In this document: positions 54,557 to 63,442 of the stretch, piece by piece
Numbering within the stretch: the stretch's first letter is position 1
Layout: the number at the start of each line of letters is the position of its first letter
Assembly (NCBI GenBank): GCA_002505405.1
Contig: DAVD01000027.1
Span: forward strand, 5,017-69,016
DNA: 64,000 nucleotides
Source of the DNA: Candidatus Poseidonia alphae
Lineage (GTDB): Archaea; Thermoplasmatota; Poseidoniia; Poseidoniales; Poseidoniaceae
Direction of reading: 5' to 3'
Position numbers and translations under genes: made by a program
Notes under the pieces: model-generated
Database searches by the model: none
What the model saw: only the letters and a program-made list of their open reading frames with translations
Told to the model about the DNA's origin: nothing

Positions 54557-55597
54557 TCAGTTTGACCGCTCAATATGGTGCTCAATCTTCACGCCGTTTT
54601 TGACCATTAAAGAAAGGGCTCGGTCCAGAAATGGCGAGGGGAGTTCTTCGGGGGAGTAAACCCCAGATGAGAGAATATCAGCGTTTTCACATAGGGTGAG
54701 GGCGGTTGCGAGAGTGACAAGCCCGGTTGTTCGGGCCATGGATGAGTCGCCTTTGGAACCGCTGTCCTCAACACGCCAAATAAATCTCTGAGCATCATTT
54801 TCTGCCTTGACTTCCATCCATGTGAATTCACTGCGATCTTTGTCAAGAGTCCATGATTCCAAGAGTGAATCGAGGTTCAATTCTCCAGCGTCTCGCTCGT
54901 CAATGTAGCGTTGAATATGGCCTGGCCAACGAACGGTGTATTCTGACATTTCATCCGCTTTCATTGTGAAGAGCAGGGACCTTAGCCCGTCGGAAAGAAA
55001 GGCCTCCATAGACCCCTTCCCCGCGACTTCAATGAGGTGTCGCTCATCAAGAGCTGGCAGTGTCGTTACAGTGGCTTCTCTCACCACACGGGCAGGCCGT
55101 GTGTACTCTGCAATGACATCTGCCGGCGAAAACGGTGCCATGTAAGACCAATCGTCATCAGGTTGAGAAGGATTTCCACCGACACGGATTTCAGCATTTC
55201 TAAATGTTCCAAGTTTGGTTTGTGCTTCAGCGAGCAACATGTTGGAGAGGCCAGGGGCAATTCCGACATCCCAAACAACGGTGGAATTTGATTCAACGGC
55301 GAGTTCGTGAAGACGGTCTGGAGTTTTTTCCGCAAAGGAAAGGTCCACAAGGGTTCTGCCGAGGCGAACAAGGTCCTCAGTACACCCTCCTCCAATATCG
55401 CCAGGCAACATGTTGACCACCAACCCATCGGGAAGCATGTCAAGCCTTTGGGTAATGTCTCCAACGTGCATGGTAATTCCCTGCGTAGAATTCGGTTTGA
55501 GGTCGTACACGTGAACGTCGTGGCCTGATTCTACCAGATGCCGTACAACAAAAGCCCCGACTAAGCCGCTTCCAAGGCAATGGATTGTCGTCATCAT
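54557..55597 (-). CDS. Saccharopine-dehydrogenase-like oxidoreductase
   Basis: 346 aa. N-terminal Rossmann fold with GSGLVGAFVVRHLVESGHDV, VYDLKPN and VNMLPGDIGGGCTEDLVRLGRTLVDLSF, then WDVGIAPGLSNMLLAE, characteristic of the saccharopine dehydrogenase/carboxynorspermidine dehydrogenase family. These enzymes form or split secondary amines between an amino acid and a carbonyl compound using NAD(P). The substrate is unknown here. It lies between GshA (3-base gap) and the membrane protein, so it probably acts on the product of the two ligases. Confidence 0.82.
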   Translation of the reverse strand: MMTTIHCLGSGLVGAFVVRHLVESGHDVHVYDLKPNSTQGITMHVGDITQRLDMLPDGLVVNMLPGDIGGGCTEDLVRLGRTLVDLSFAEKTPDRLHELAVESNSTVVWDVGIAPGLSNMLLAEAQTKLGTFRNAEIRVGGNPSQPDDDWSYMAPFSPADVIAEYTRPARVVREATVTTLPALDERHLIEVAGKGSMEAFLSDGLRSLLFTMKADEMSEYTVRWPGHIQRYIDERDAGELNLDSLLESWTLDKDRSEFTWMEVKAENDAQRFIWRVEDSGSKGDSSMARTTGLVTLATALTLCENADILSSGVYSPEELPSPFLDRALSLMVKNGVKIEHHIERSN

Positions 55598-55600
55598 GGT

Positions 55601-56803
55601 TCACCGCTCAATGTTCGACTCAGCACCCATGGCCAGCATGCTCAATTCTGCGAGAAGCGCATGCCAGCCGTGAGCGTGTTCTCCGTACATGTGGCCGGAG
55701 TTCGAGTAATCCTCAAACCGTGCGCTTGGTGAATTAAGGTTATCCATGTCCGATTTTTTAGGATTGATTCTGTAAAACCACGCAGCGGCCTCACCGTCAA
55801 CAAGGTACACAACTGGTTCAACAGGTTCGCCTTCTTCGGTAAGCATGGAGGTGGGAATTCCTTCTTGGATGAGGTAATTATCCACTGCAGCGCCTCCCTT
55901 TGCATAACGAAGTTTGTTGATTTTGCGATTGGAGAGGTTTAGTATTGCGTCTCCCGATGTCAATACCATGATTCCTAATCCGTAGGTCCCACGGTCGTTC
56001 TTCATAACCACAGCAGGTTGCCTTTCAATTCCCAAAGCATCGTATCGCGATTGGATGTTTGCAAGAAATGAATCAATCTCACCAGCAAGTTTCGTACGGC
56101 ACCCGATTTCAGTAAGGCATTTGTCTTCCGAGACAAACCATTCGGGCATCAAATGCCATGGGTCAATCTGAAGAAGTTCTGCAATTTCGTCAACGTATAT
56201 TTGCAAGCATGAATAATGTTCAGATTTTCTTCGTTGATGCCACCCCATAGCAGCAGGCGGGGATACGTTGGGTGCAGTAAGTCCCGGCAATTTTCCATTG
56301 GTGAGGTCGTTATTGAGGAGGATAAGGTCGGGTTTCAGTCCTCCTACCAATAGATCACCGTCTCCGTTCAGAGCCACTTGGTCAAGCGTTAACGGCCCCG
56401 AAATTCCTTTCAATGAGCCTAATTCTTCAAGTTCTGGCGACCCAATGGTGCACTTGAATCCCGCCGTCTTGATCAATCGTTGAATCGTCGCTATGTTTTC
56501 GATATAACCTTGGTTTCGTGTGTGGCTTTCAGGATATATGTGCACCCATGTGCAGTTTGGTTGAGTACGCGTGATGTGAGTTTTGAACAGGTTCGAGAGA
56601 GCATCAAGTTCTTCCTTTGCGACATTGTTGAATCCTGCAGGGAAATGGTTGGCATCAACAACACCAACCTTCCACCCAGCATCTCTAATGTCAACACTTC
56701 CATAAATCGGAATGGGTACTTCTTTTCGCTTCGCACTCATCCAATTCGTAATCAATTCCCGCTTGGATTCAAGCAGGGCGGTTATGTCGTGTACATACGT
56801 CAT
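55601..56803 (-). CDS. gshA: Glutamate-cysteine ligase, proteobacterial (ferrooxidans-type) family
   Basis: 400 aa. IYGSVDIRDAGWKVGVVDANHFPAGFNN near the N-terminus, KNDRGTYGLGIMVL in the middle, and EPVVYLVDGEAAAWFYRINPKKS...NLNSPSARF are the signature blocks of the GshA family first described in Acidithiobacillus-type bacteria (ATP-dependent Glu + Cys condensation). The usual VKADAGTYGMGIM is here MKNDRGTYGLGIM, with Ala to Asn and Ala to Arg changes beside the conserved Lys and Asp. No glutathione synthetase gene is adjacent. It overlaps asnB upstream by ATGA. The true amine acceptor could therefore differ from cysteine. Confidence 0.83.
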   Translation of the reverse strand: MTYVHDITALLESKRELITNWMSAKRKEVPIPIYGSVDIRDAGWKVGVVDANHFPAGFNNVAKEELDALSNLFKTHITRTQPNCTWVHIYPESHTRNQGYIENIATIQRLIKTAGFKCTIGSPELEELGSLKGISGPLTLDQVALNGDGDLLVGGLKPDLILLNNDLTNGKLPGLTAPNVSPPAAMGWHQRRKSEHYSCLQIYVDEIAELLQIDPWHLMPEWFVSEDKCLTEIGCRTKLAGEIDSFLANIQSRYDALGIERQPAVVMKNDRGTYGLGIMVLTSGDAILNLSNRKINKLRYAKGGAAVDNYLIQEGIPTSMLTEEGEPVEPVVYLVDGEAAAWFYRINPKKSDMDNLNSPSARFEDYSNSGHMYGEHAHGWHALLAELSMLAMGAESNIER

Positions 56804-58584
56804 GGTAAAACCTCGCTGAGTAGGGTGCTGACATCTCCGACCCTCTTGACTCTTCCACCTTCAATAAGGTGCATGGACTCGAACAGTCCTAGTCCAAGGG
56901 CAAGTTCAGACTGTCCTTTGAAGACCGGTGAGAGGCGTTCGTACTTGGCAACCAGTTGTTCTGTTTCTGAAGAGAATTCGTTAAGGAACGTTTGCAGCAT
57001 GGTCGGAGATGTTGCTCTACCTGCCGGCATTTTTGGACGCCTGACAATTTCTTTGGGGAGTCCAGTGAGATTTGCGGCTTCTCGAAGGGCTGCCTTTTCC
57101 TCCATGCTTGAGGGCAATCTCCACTCCATTGGCAACCTGTTGGCGGCATTGAGATGAGGCGCTCCTAGAAACGGTACTCGTACTTCAAGCGAATGAGCCA
57201 TGGAATGGCGGTCAACAAGGCGCAATTGGAAATTACTAAGTTGGCCATGATCCAATTCAAACTGGAGGAACGTGTCAAGGTCCTTGGCCTGCTCCTCAGG
57301 TCGTTGGTGGGGTGAAAACCAGCCATCATCCTCGGTGAGTGGCCCTTCTTCTAGCGAAGTTTGCACGGTTGGGGGAAGGGACCGGAGCCGTTGACGCAAA
57401 AGATGAGCGTGCTGAGTGAGGTCTCGGTAGCGAGGATAGCCCGCATGCAATTCATCAGCACCTTGGCCACACAGTCCCACTTTGACTTTTTCAGCCATCG
57501 TCTCAAAGAGGGGTTGGAAAAACAGAACCGTTACGTCAATGTCTTCTCCGTGCCAAATTAAGTTCGGCAATGCGCGTTCAAACGCATCGGGTTCGAGGAT
57601 GTGTTGATGATGGCGGAGGTCAAAATGCGAGGCGACCAGTTCCGCCGCTTTCCAATCTGGATTGTCTTCGCTTTCTGCTACCGTCCAACATTCGGGTACG
57701 GGTTGTTCCGCTCGTGAAGCCGCTTCTTGAGCAACGGCTGCAACAAGGCTCGAATCAAGTCCTCCGGACAAAACGATACCAACGGGCACATCCGCCATCA
57801 ATCGCTGTTGGACGCTGGATACGAACGAATCAAGGAGCACTGGTGCCTGAGTTGCCGGATTCCATGAGGGCTCAGGGGACACGATTTGTTGTCGAATGGT
57901 AGCTCTACCTGACATGAACGCCTCCCCATCATCGTTCAGCTCCCATGTTTCAACCGTCCCAGGGTGTACCTGTGTGACTCCTTTGAGCAGCGTTGTAGCA
58001 TCAAGTGGGTATTCCCAAACCATCCGTGCAGCAAGGGCAACCTCGTCCAGTTTGGGGACATGTCGTTCATCCGCTCGCAGCGCTTTTACTTCACTGGCGA
58101 ACAAGAGTGTACCTTCTACCTGAGTCTTGACCAATGGTTTGATTCCGAGGGAATCTCGGGCGAGAATAAGTTGTTGATTCAACCCATCCCACAGCGCTAT
58201 TGCAAACATTCCGTCGAGCTGTTCCAGCCACGAGGCATGGTCGCTTGCGGTTGGACGCTGTTGACCGCTTGCAAGAAACCGGTCATGCAAAGCAAGAATA
58301 ACTTCACTGTCTCCCGATGTGGTGAACGGGTAATGTTTGAGATTCGAGCGGAGTTGACGATGGTTGTAGATCTCTCCATTCACGATGAGTGTGCGTTCTT
58401 TTGAACCATGAATCGGTTGTTGGCTACCGTGAACATCCACGATGGCCAAGCGTGTGTGAGCAAAAGCGACGCGTTCATCGGACCAAACATTTTGACCGTC
58501 AGGCCCTCGATGATATTGGAGTTGATTCATTCGTTGAGCAACGGCGATATCGGGGTTGCCCAGCATCCCGCCAATACCGCACAT
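56800..58584 (-). CDS. asnB: Asparagine synthetase (glutamine-hydrolysing) family protein
   Basis: 594 aa. MCGIGG gives the N-terminal nucleophile Cys2 of the class II glutamine amidotransferase domain (NGEIYNHRQLR, TSGDSEV). The C-terminal synthetase domain has the ATP PP-motif SGGLDSSLVAAVA and LCGQGADELHAGYPRY. Length is normal. It converts Asp to Asn with Gln as nitrogen donor, but members of this family also amidate other acids in biosynthetic clusters. First sizeable gene of a six-gene minus-strand operon, which raises the possibility of a dedicated pathway. Confidence 0.9.
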   Translation of the reverse strand: MCGIGGMLGNPDIAVAQRMNQLQYHRGPDGQNVWSDERVAFAHTRLAIVDVHGSQQPIHGSKERTLIVNGEIYNHRQLRSNLKHYPFTTSGDSEVILALHDRFLASGQQRPTASDHASWLEQLDGMFAIALWDGLNQQLILARDSLGIKPLVKTQVEGTLLFASEVKALRADERHVPKLDEVALAARMVWEYPLDATTLLKGVTQVHPGTVETWELNDDGEAFMSGRATIRQQIVSPEPSWNPATQAPVLLDSFVSSVQQRLMADVPVGIVLSGGLDSSLVAAVAQEAASRAEQPVPECWTVAESEDNPDWKAAELVASHFDLRHHQHILEPDAFERALPNLIWHGEDIDVTVLFFQPLFETMAEKVKVGLCGQGADELHAGYPRYRDLTQHAHLLRQRLRSLPPTVQTSLEEGPLTEDDGWFSPHQRPEEQAKDLDTFLQFELDHGQLSNFQLRLVDRHSMAHSLEVRVPFLGAPHLNAANRLPMEWRLPSSMEEKAALREAANLTGLPKEIVRRPKMPAGRATSPTMLQTFLNEFSSETEQLVAKYERLSPVFKGQSELALGLGLFESMHLIEGGRVKRVGDVSTLLSEVLP

Positions 58585-58640
58585 GAGTCTCGGTAACTGG
58601 CCTTCCTTTTCAAGGAATGTTCAATCCTTGGTTGAAAAAA

Positions 58641-58751
58641 TCACCAAAGTGGGTAACGGAACATTGTTATTGCGAGAAAAATAATTGCAAGTCCAAAACC
58701 AACGTAGTACGCAATTTGGGGCGGGTCGTTATGTTGGGACTCATCTGACAT
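58641..58751 (-). CDS. 36-residue single-helix membrane protein
   Basis: The frame begins MSDESQHNDPPQIAYYVGFG and ends FRYPLW at a TGA. Residues about 14-31 form one transmembrane helix. The ATG is preceded by GAGGAG with 5-6 bases spacing, as good a ribosome site as any in the window. The gene lies 56 bases before asnB on the same strand, so it may be the first gene of that operon. Function unknown; such small proteins often stabilise membrane complexes. Confidence 0.6.
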   Translation of the reverse strand: MSDESQHNDPPQIAYYVGFGLAIIFLAITMFRYPLW

Positions 58752-58830
58752 GGGCTCTCCTCGGTTGAAACCAAGAATGCCCCCCATTTGAATATGTTGA
58801 GCGAATTCGATGCAGAGGGTTGTTTATAAC

Positions 58831-59454
58831 TCACATCACTTGTGCAAACGGGTCCAATAAAAGAACCAAAGCAAGCGGTATGAGAAGCATGGTGGCATTG
58901 TCGTCAATGTACCGCAATCGTGGCCATTCAGCGATCATGCAGACAGGCGCAAGAAGCAATGCAATCCAAATCGGGGTGTCAAATTGCAGTGAGCATGCAA
59001 GCCAAATTGCAAGGATGACTCCAGTTGATACAACCATGACTTGGCGTGTTCCAATTCCTTTTCTGCGTAATTCTCCCATGAGCGGGTCTCCAAAGGCCAG
59101 TGAGATAATCAGTGGGTATGCATAGGCTTCATGGGGTACCAGCAGCAAAACCATTCCAATCCCAAAAGCCCCCCATGCCAAAGCAGATACCTGTTTCGCT
59201 TCGTAATCGCGCTGTCCAAAAATGGTGATTCCATACCGCAAGCGAATGCTTTCCGCTATAAGTGCAAACAGGACGACGGACGCAACGACTTGGTCCAATT
59301 CCATGCTGACCTTAGAGGCCACGTCATCTCCAAGTCTAAAGTAGAGAAGTGGAATTGCAGCCATGCTCAAATGAATGACTCTACGGAGGATGTGACCATT
59401 CATTCCACCAACGGAGGTTTCAACCGGGTTTGTTAATTCAACTTGACCGCTCAT
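58831..59454 (-). CDS. Polyprenol/dolichol kinase-like membrane protein
   Basis: 207 aa with about six transmembrane helices. HILRRVIHLSMAAIPLLYF resembles the RKxxH entry helix, and LIISLAFGDPLMGELRRKGIG resembles the GDxxAxLxGxxxG segment of the SEC59/DGK1/VTE5-type CTP-dependent kinases and cytidylyltransferase-like proteins. A role in archaeal isoprenoid-lipid metabolism is inferred; catalytic details are not clear. Overlaps the 3' end of meaB by 17 bases. Confidence 0.55.
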   Translation of the reverse strand: MSGQVELTNPVETSVGGMNGHILRRVIHLSMAAIPLLYFRLGDDVASKVSMELDQVVASVVLFALIAESIRLRYGITIFGQRDYEAKQVSALAWGAFGIGMVLLLVPHEAYAYPLIISLAFGDPLMGELRRKGIGTRQVMVVSTGVILAIWLACSLQFDTPIWIALLLAPVCMIAEWPRLRYIDDNATMLLIPLALVLLLDPFAQVM

Positions 59455-60349
59455 CAGTGTCCCCTAACAAGACAGTCAATGCGTTCTCAATATCAATTGT
59501 ACCCTCTGTGAGAAGGTCAAGACATTCATTGTATGATGGATGAGTCACAAGCCGTCGTTCATGACTCGCAAGCAATCGCTCTCTCATTCGTGCACGGGTT
59601 GCTCGGTCGGATGCCTTGAGGTGAAGCAACAGGTCGGATGCCGGCTCAATTCCGATGCCATGTAGGCCCGATGTCAGCAAAACAGGGGGCGCTTCGCTTT
59701 GTCCAAGGTTGAAGGATTCTTGAAGTTCCGAAGCATGCTTTTGCGCCCCGTCAAGGTCTGCTTTGTTGACGAGTACAGCGTCCGCCAATTCGAGTAACCC
59801 AGCTTTTTCGGCTTGAATCCCATCTCCTCTAGCAGGCCCTTCTACGACGATGATGCGGTCGGCTACTGCCGCACATCGCAATTCTGATTGGCCGGAGCCC
59901 ACCGTTTCAATGAGGACTCGATTCCACCCGCATGCGTGAAGGAACGAAGCCATGTCCTCAACGATCAATGGTACGCTTCCAGAAGCTGCCCGTGTTGCGA
60001 TTGAGCGGACATACACGTGATCTTTGATTTCCGGGTCGTCCACAGAAGTCATTCGTACTCGGTCGCCAAGAAGGGCGCCGCCGGTGCGAGGGGAACTTGG
60101 GTCGACTGCGAGCAGAGCGAGTTTGTGACCCTGCTTAGCCCAACGCGTCATCAGTGCATCTACTAAGACTGATTTTCCAACACCTGGTGCGCCGGTAATG
60201 GCCATGGTGCGCCATGTTGGTTCAGCGGTATCCCTCTGCGAAAACGGGTCAGTCCCCTCATGAGTAAACGTTCCGTTTTCTATGGCGGACAACACTCGTG
60301 CAAGGGCTCGACGTTCGCCGTTGAGCGCACGAGCAACTTCGTCTTGCAT
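59438..60349 (-). CDS. meaB: MeaB-type GTPase, methylmalonyl-CoA mutase chaperone
   Basis: 303 aa. P-loop GAPGVGKSVLVDAL, VDPSSPRTGGALLGDRVRM, TVGSGQSE, and the base-recognition NKAD motif are all present as in MeaB/ArgK G3E GTPases. These load and protect the adenosylcobalamin cofactor of methylmalonyl-CoA mutase using GTP. It follows the mutase B12-binding subunit gene by 11 bases, which makes the assignment firm. Confidence 0.93.
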   Translation of the reverse strand: MQDEVARALNGERRALARVLSAIENGTFTHEGTDPFSQRDTAEPTWRTMAITGAPGVGKSVLVDALMTRWAKQGHKLALLAVDPSSPRTGGALLGDRVRMTSVDDPEIKDHVYVRSIATRAASGSVPLIVEDMASFLHACGWNRVLIETVGSGQSELRCAAVADRIIVVEGPARGDGIQAEKAGLLELADAVLVNKADLDGAQKHASELQESFNLGQSEAPPVLLTSGLHGIGIEPASDLLLHLKASDRATRARMRERLLASHERRLVTHPSYNECLDLLTEGTIDIENALTVLLGDTDERSS

Positions 60350-60360
60350 GTGAGGTCACC

Positions 60361-60807
60361 TCATGCCTTGGATTCCCAATGCCAGTCGGTTCCTTGGCCA
60401 ACTCCAGCATCGCTCATAGCGTTCGCATGTTGGATGAACTCAAGAATTTCAGAGGTTGGCGTTCCTGGTCCGAAGATTGCTTTGATGCCCGCACTGAACA
60501 GTTCAGGTCGGTCTTCATGGGGAATGATTCCTCCGCCGAACACGATCACGTCTTCCAGTCCCTCGTTCACCAACAATTCACACACTTTTGGAAAGAGGTG
60601 GCTATGGGCGCCGGAAAGGGATGAAAGCCCCAAGAATCGGGCATCTTCATCTCGAACGGTCTCAACGATTTGTTGCGCAGTCCGGCGAAGGCCAGTATAG
60701 ATTACTTCATGGCCAGCGTCACGAAGCGTACGGGCAACGACCTTGGCTCCACGGTCGTGACCGTCAAGTCCGGGTTTGGCGACAACAATACGTAGCGGTT
60801 GGGCCAT
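60361..60807 (-). CDS. Methylmalonyl-CoA mutase, small B12-binding subunit
   Basis: 148 aa. It has the B12-binding fold with AKPGLDGHDRGAK (DxHxxG; lower axial ligand H17), LSSLSGAH and FGGGIIPHED. It is the C-terminal half of mutase as a separate chain, the usual archaeal arrangement; the large catalytic subunit is not in this window. It works after the carboxylase encoded divergently, converting (R)-methylmalonyl-CoA to succinyl-CoA. Confidence 0.93.
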   Translation of the reverse strand: MAQPLRIVVAKPGLDGHDRGAKVVARTLRDAGHEVIYTGLRRTAQQIVETVRDEDARFLGLSSLSGAHSHLFPKVCELLVNEGLEDVIVFGGGIIPHEDRPELFSAGIKAIFGPGTPTSEILEFIQHANAMSDAGVGQGTDWHWESKA

Positions 60808-60942
60808 GAACTGAGGAACAGGCGCCTCCCTATCAACACACCCCTTGGGGCAAACTTGAATCCGGCCTCAACAGCCGTTTTCACGGATTTACAAGAGCAA
60901 CGCATAAGGGCGGCGTTTTCATCCATCCGAAGGGGGAAGTCC

Positions 60943-62496
60943 ATGTCAAGTACAGAAGACCGTCTAAAAGACCTCAGAAATCGCAAGTCTCGAAGTGAGG
61001 CTGGAGGAGGTCAAGCACGTGTCGAAGCCCAACATAACCGGGGTAAAATGACTGCTCGAGAGCGCCTTACAATGCTTCTGGATGACGGGAGTTTTCAAGA
61101 AATTGATGCTTTGGTTGAACACCGATGTCGTGATTTCAACATGGACAAGAACGTGATCCCCGGAGACGGGGTCGTTACCGGCCACGGTACAATCAACGGA
61201 AGGCAAGTGTTTGCTTTTGCTCAAGACTTCACTGTTTACGGGGGTTCACTCGGTGAAATGCACGGGCTTAAAATTTGCAAAGTCCTTGACATGGCGCTCA
61301 AAACCGGTCGCCCCGTCATTGGAATGAACGATTCGGGCGGAGCTCGAATTCAAGAAGGGGTGGCTTCGCTTGGTTCCTATGCAGAAATTTTCTTCAGAAA
61401 TGTAAGAGCCTCTGGCGTCGTCCCTCAAATCTCAGTGATTATGGGTCCGTGTGCTGGAGGCGCAGTTTATTCTCCAGCCATCACGGACTTTGTCATCATG
61501 GTCGACCAAACAGCGCATATGTTCATCACTGGACCAGAGGTTATCAAAACCGTAACCAATGAAGTCGTATCGTTTGAAGACCTCGGAGGAGCGTCAACCC
61601 ACGGGTCAAAATCAGGCGTGTCCCACTTTACTGCCTCTGACGATGAAGACGCCATTTCGATGGCTCGTGACTTGTGCGACCTGCTCCCCCAGAACAATCT
61701 TGAACGACCACCGGTCAAGAAAACCAACGATTCAAGAGACCGGTTGTGCGATGCACTTGACAGCATCATTCCTGAAGATTCATCAAAGCCCTACAATGTA
61801 GTGGATGTAATCACTGAAGTCCTCGACGACGGTGGTTTTATGGAAGTTCAATCCGAATGGGCGCGAAACATCGTTATTGGATTTGGACACTTGGACGGGA
61901 ATACCGTTGGTGTGGTGGCCAATCAACCACAAGTTCTCGCAGGTTGCCTCGACATTGATGCCAGCGATAAGGCAGCTCGCTTCGTTCGGTTTTGTGATGC
62001 ATTCAATATTCCAATTCTCACCTTTGAGGATGTACCTGGGTTCCTGCCGGGGACCAATCAGGAATGGGGTGGAATCATCCGACATGGTGCAAAACTTCTC
62101 TATGCGTTCGCTGAGGCTACCGTTCCAAAGTTAACGGTCATTCTTCGTAAGGCGTACGGCGGAGCGTACGATGTGATGTCCAGTAAGCACATCCGAGGCG
62201 ACTACAACGTGGCTTGGCCCAGCGCTGAGTTGGCCGTGATGGGTGCTGATGGGGCAGTTGAAATCATTCATCGTCGCCGAATCGCTCATTCCCGCAACCC
62301 GGAACAGGAGCGAGAACGGTTGACTGAGGATTTCAAAGAAACATTTGCGAATCCATACAAGGCAGCAGCCCTGGGTTATCTTGATGATGTTATCGAACCG
62401 AACCAAACACGCCAACGCTTGTGCAGGGCGCTTGCCATGCTCAAGGACAAGGAAGAACTTCGTCCCGCCCGAAAACATGGAAATATTCCCTTGTGA
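60943..62496 (+). CDS. pccB: Acyl-CoA (propionyl-CoA) carboxylase, carboxyltransferase subunit
   Basis: 517 aa. It transfers carboxyl from carboxybiotin to propionyl- or acetyl-CoA. Core segments: GKMTARERLTMLLDDGSF, VFAFAQDFTVYGGSLGEMH, NDSGGARIQEGV, GPCAGGAVYSPAITDF, EDVPGFLPGTNQEWGGIIRHGAK, KAYGGAYDVMSSKH. The frame opens upstream at 60799, but ATG 60943 is preceded by GGGGGAAG and fits the family start. Divergent from the B12 subunit gene across a 135-base control region; followed by a small subunit and the biotin carrier. The biotin carboxylase gene is not in the cluster. Confidence 0.94.
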   Translation: MSSTEDRLKDLRNRKSRSEAGGGQARVEAQHNRGKMTARERLTMLLDDGSFQEIDALVEHRCRDFNMDKNVIPGDGVVTGHGTINGRQVFAFAQDFTVYGGSLGEMHGLKICKVLDMALKTGRPVIGMNDSGGARIQEGVASLGSYAEIFFRNVRASGVVPQISVIMGPCAGGAVYSPAITDFVIMVDQTAHMFITGPEVIKTVTNEVVSFEDLGGASTHGSKSGVSHFTASDDEDAISMARDLCDLLPQNNLERPPVKKTNDSRDRLCDALDSIIPEDSSKPYNVVDVITEVLDDGGFMEVQSEWARNIVIGFGHLDGNTVGVVANQPQVLAGCLDIDASDKAARFVRFCDAFNIPILTFEDVPGFLPGTNQEWGGIIRHGAKLLYAFAEATVPKLTVILRKAYGGAYDVMSSKHIRGDYNVAWPSAELAVMGADGAVEIIHRRRIAHSRNPEQERERLTEDFKETFANPYKAAALGYLDDVIEPNQTRQRLCRALAMLKDKEELRPARKHGNIPL

Positions 62497-62505
62497 GTTG
62501 AAATT

Positions 62506-62697
62506 ATGGCTGGAAAAGACGATGAATTACGAATGGCAGCCATTGCTGCTGTGCTTGCCGCTACAAGGCAACAAGGCGAAGACCCAGCCGAAATAGCCCG
62601 TCGCCCGGGGATGCCTTGGTCCCAAGATCATCGACGAATGGTTACTGGCCGCTCGTCTCTCATGCACGCTCGAAGCCAACGCTCACCATGGAGGTAA
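62506..62697 (+). CDS. Small carboxylase-associated subunit (epsilon-like)
   Basis: 63 aa. The N-terminus DDELRMAAIAAVLAATRQQG followed by a basic, Trp-containing tail (PWSQDHRRMV...SQRSPWR) resembles the short epsilon subunits of actinobacterial acyl-CoA carboxylases, which link the alpha and beta subunits. It is placed between carboxyltransferase and carrier genes with gaps of 9 and 4 bases. Assignment rests on pattern and position. Confidence 0.6.
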   Translation: MAGKDDELRMAAIAAVLAATRQQGEDPAEIARRPGMPWSQDHRRMVTGRSSLMHARSQRSPWR

Positions 62698-62701
62698 CCT
62701 C

Positions 62702-63112
62702 ATGTCAGAAACACGAAAGGTCATTGTCAACGGCACGGAATATGAAGTAGAACTCGAGGGTGAAGGCACATCTTGGAAGGCAACTGTTGAAGGAAAAACT
62801 TACGAGATTGAAATGCCCGATGCCCCTCCTGCACCAAAGCAACGTCGGTCAGGTGGAGGCAAGAAGAAGAAATCGGGAACGGTTTCAGCCAATATTCCCG
62901 GAAAAGTTGTTACCGTTGAGGTCTCAGTGGGTGATGAAGTTGCAGAAGGTCAAGTCATTCTCATTCTTGAGGCCATGAAAATGCAAAATGAAATCCAAGC
63001 ACCTGTGACGGGAACCGTCATTTCAGTTCATTGCGATGAAGGAGAGGCAATTGAAGCAAATGTACCCCTCGTCGTAATCGAGCCTATTCCCGAACCCGAA
63101 GCGGAAGAATGA
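62702..63112 (+). CDS. Biotin carboxyl carrier protein
   Basis: 136 aa. The C-terminal biotinyl domain has EAMKMQNEI with the biotinylated lysine K93. An N-terminal about 45-residue beta domain (VIVNGTEYEVELEGEG) and a Pro/Lys/Gly-rich linker precede it, as in carriers of decarboxylases and propionyl-CoA carboxylases. A GGAGG sits 6 bases before the ATG. Likely substrate of the fused biotin ligase at 42-43.4 kb. Confidence 0.93.
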   Translation: MSETRKVIVNGTEYEVELEGEGTSWKATVEGKTYEIEMPDAPPAPKQRRSGGGKKKKSGTVSANIPGKVVTVEVSVGDEVAEGQVILILEAMKMQNEIQAPVTGTVISVHCDEGEAIEANVPLVVIEPIPEPEAEE

Positions 63113-63114
63113 TT

Positions 63115-63122
63115 CTTTTTCG
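63115..63122 (+). terminator. Possible oligo-T stop after the carboxylase operon
   Basis: An ATTCTTTTTC stretch lies immediately after the carrier-protein stop codon, before the start of an unrelated gene 48 bases on. Only the base run and position support it. Confidence 0.25.
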
Positions 63123-63169
63123 CTGGTTAGAGGCAAGAGTTAATCAAGCATAGAAGGGCTGAGTGATAT

Positions 63170-63409
63170 ATGCCCAAAGAACCCGTCTGTGATTTACCCG
63201 GATGCGGAGAAGAGGGGACCGTGGTTTCTCGGCTTTCCCCAGAGGGGTATCTCGTAGCAACCGGAAAGAAGGCCTACTCGTTTCGAGAGGCTTACCGCCG
63301 CTTCCATTATTGCTCCAACCACCATGATGAACTCATGGGGGGGGTATGGTCTCGAGTCCGCAAGCCCGATGACAAGAAAGATGGGCACGTTGCCCCTACA
63401 GCAATCTAA
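63170..63409 (+). CDS. Small protein with paired Cys/His, possible zinc binder
   Basis: 79 aa. CDLPGC near the start and FHYCSNHHDE near residue 50 could form a Cx4C...CxxHH zinc site. The rest is basic and polar. No family recognised. It begins 57 bases after the carrier-protein gene, with GGGCTGAG upstream of the ATG. Confidence 0.6.
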   Translation: MPKEPVCDLPGCGEEGTVVSRLSPEGYLVATGKKAYSFREAYRRFHYCSNHHDELMGGVWSRVRKPDDKKDGHVAPTAI

Positions 63410-63442
63410 TGATTGCGCAGTGGTGAGGCTGATATACCCTCA

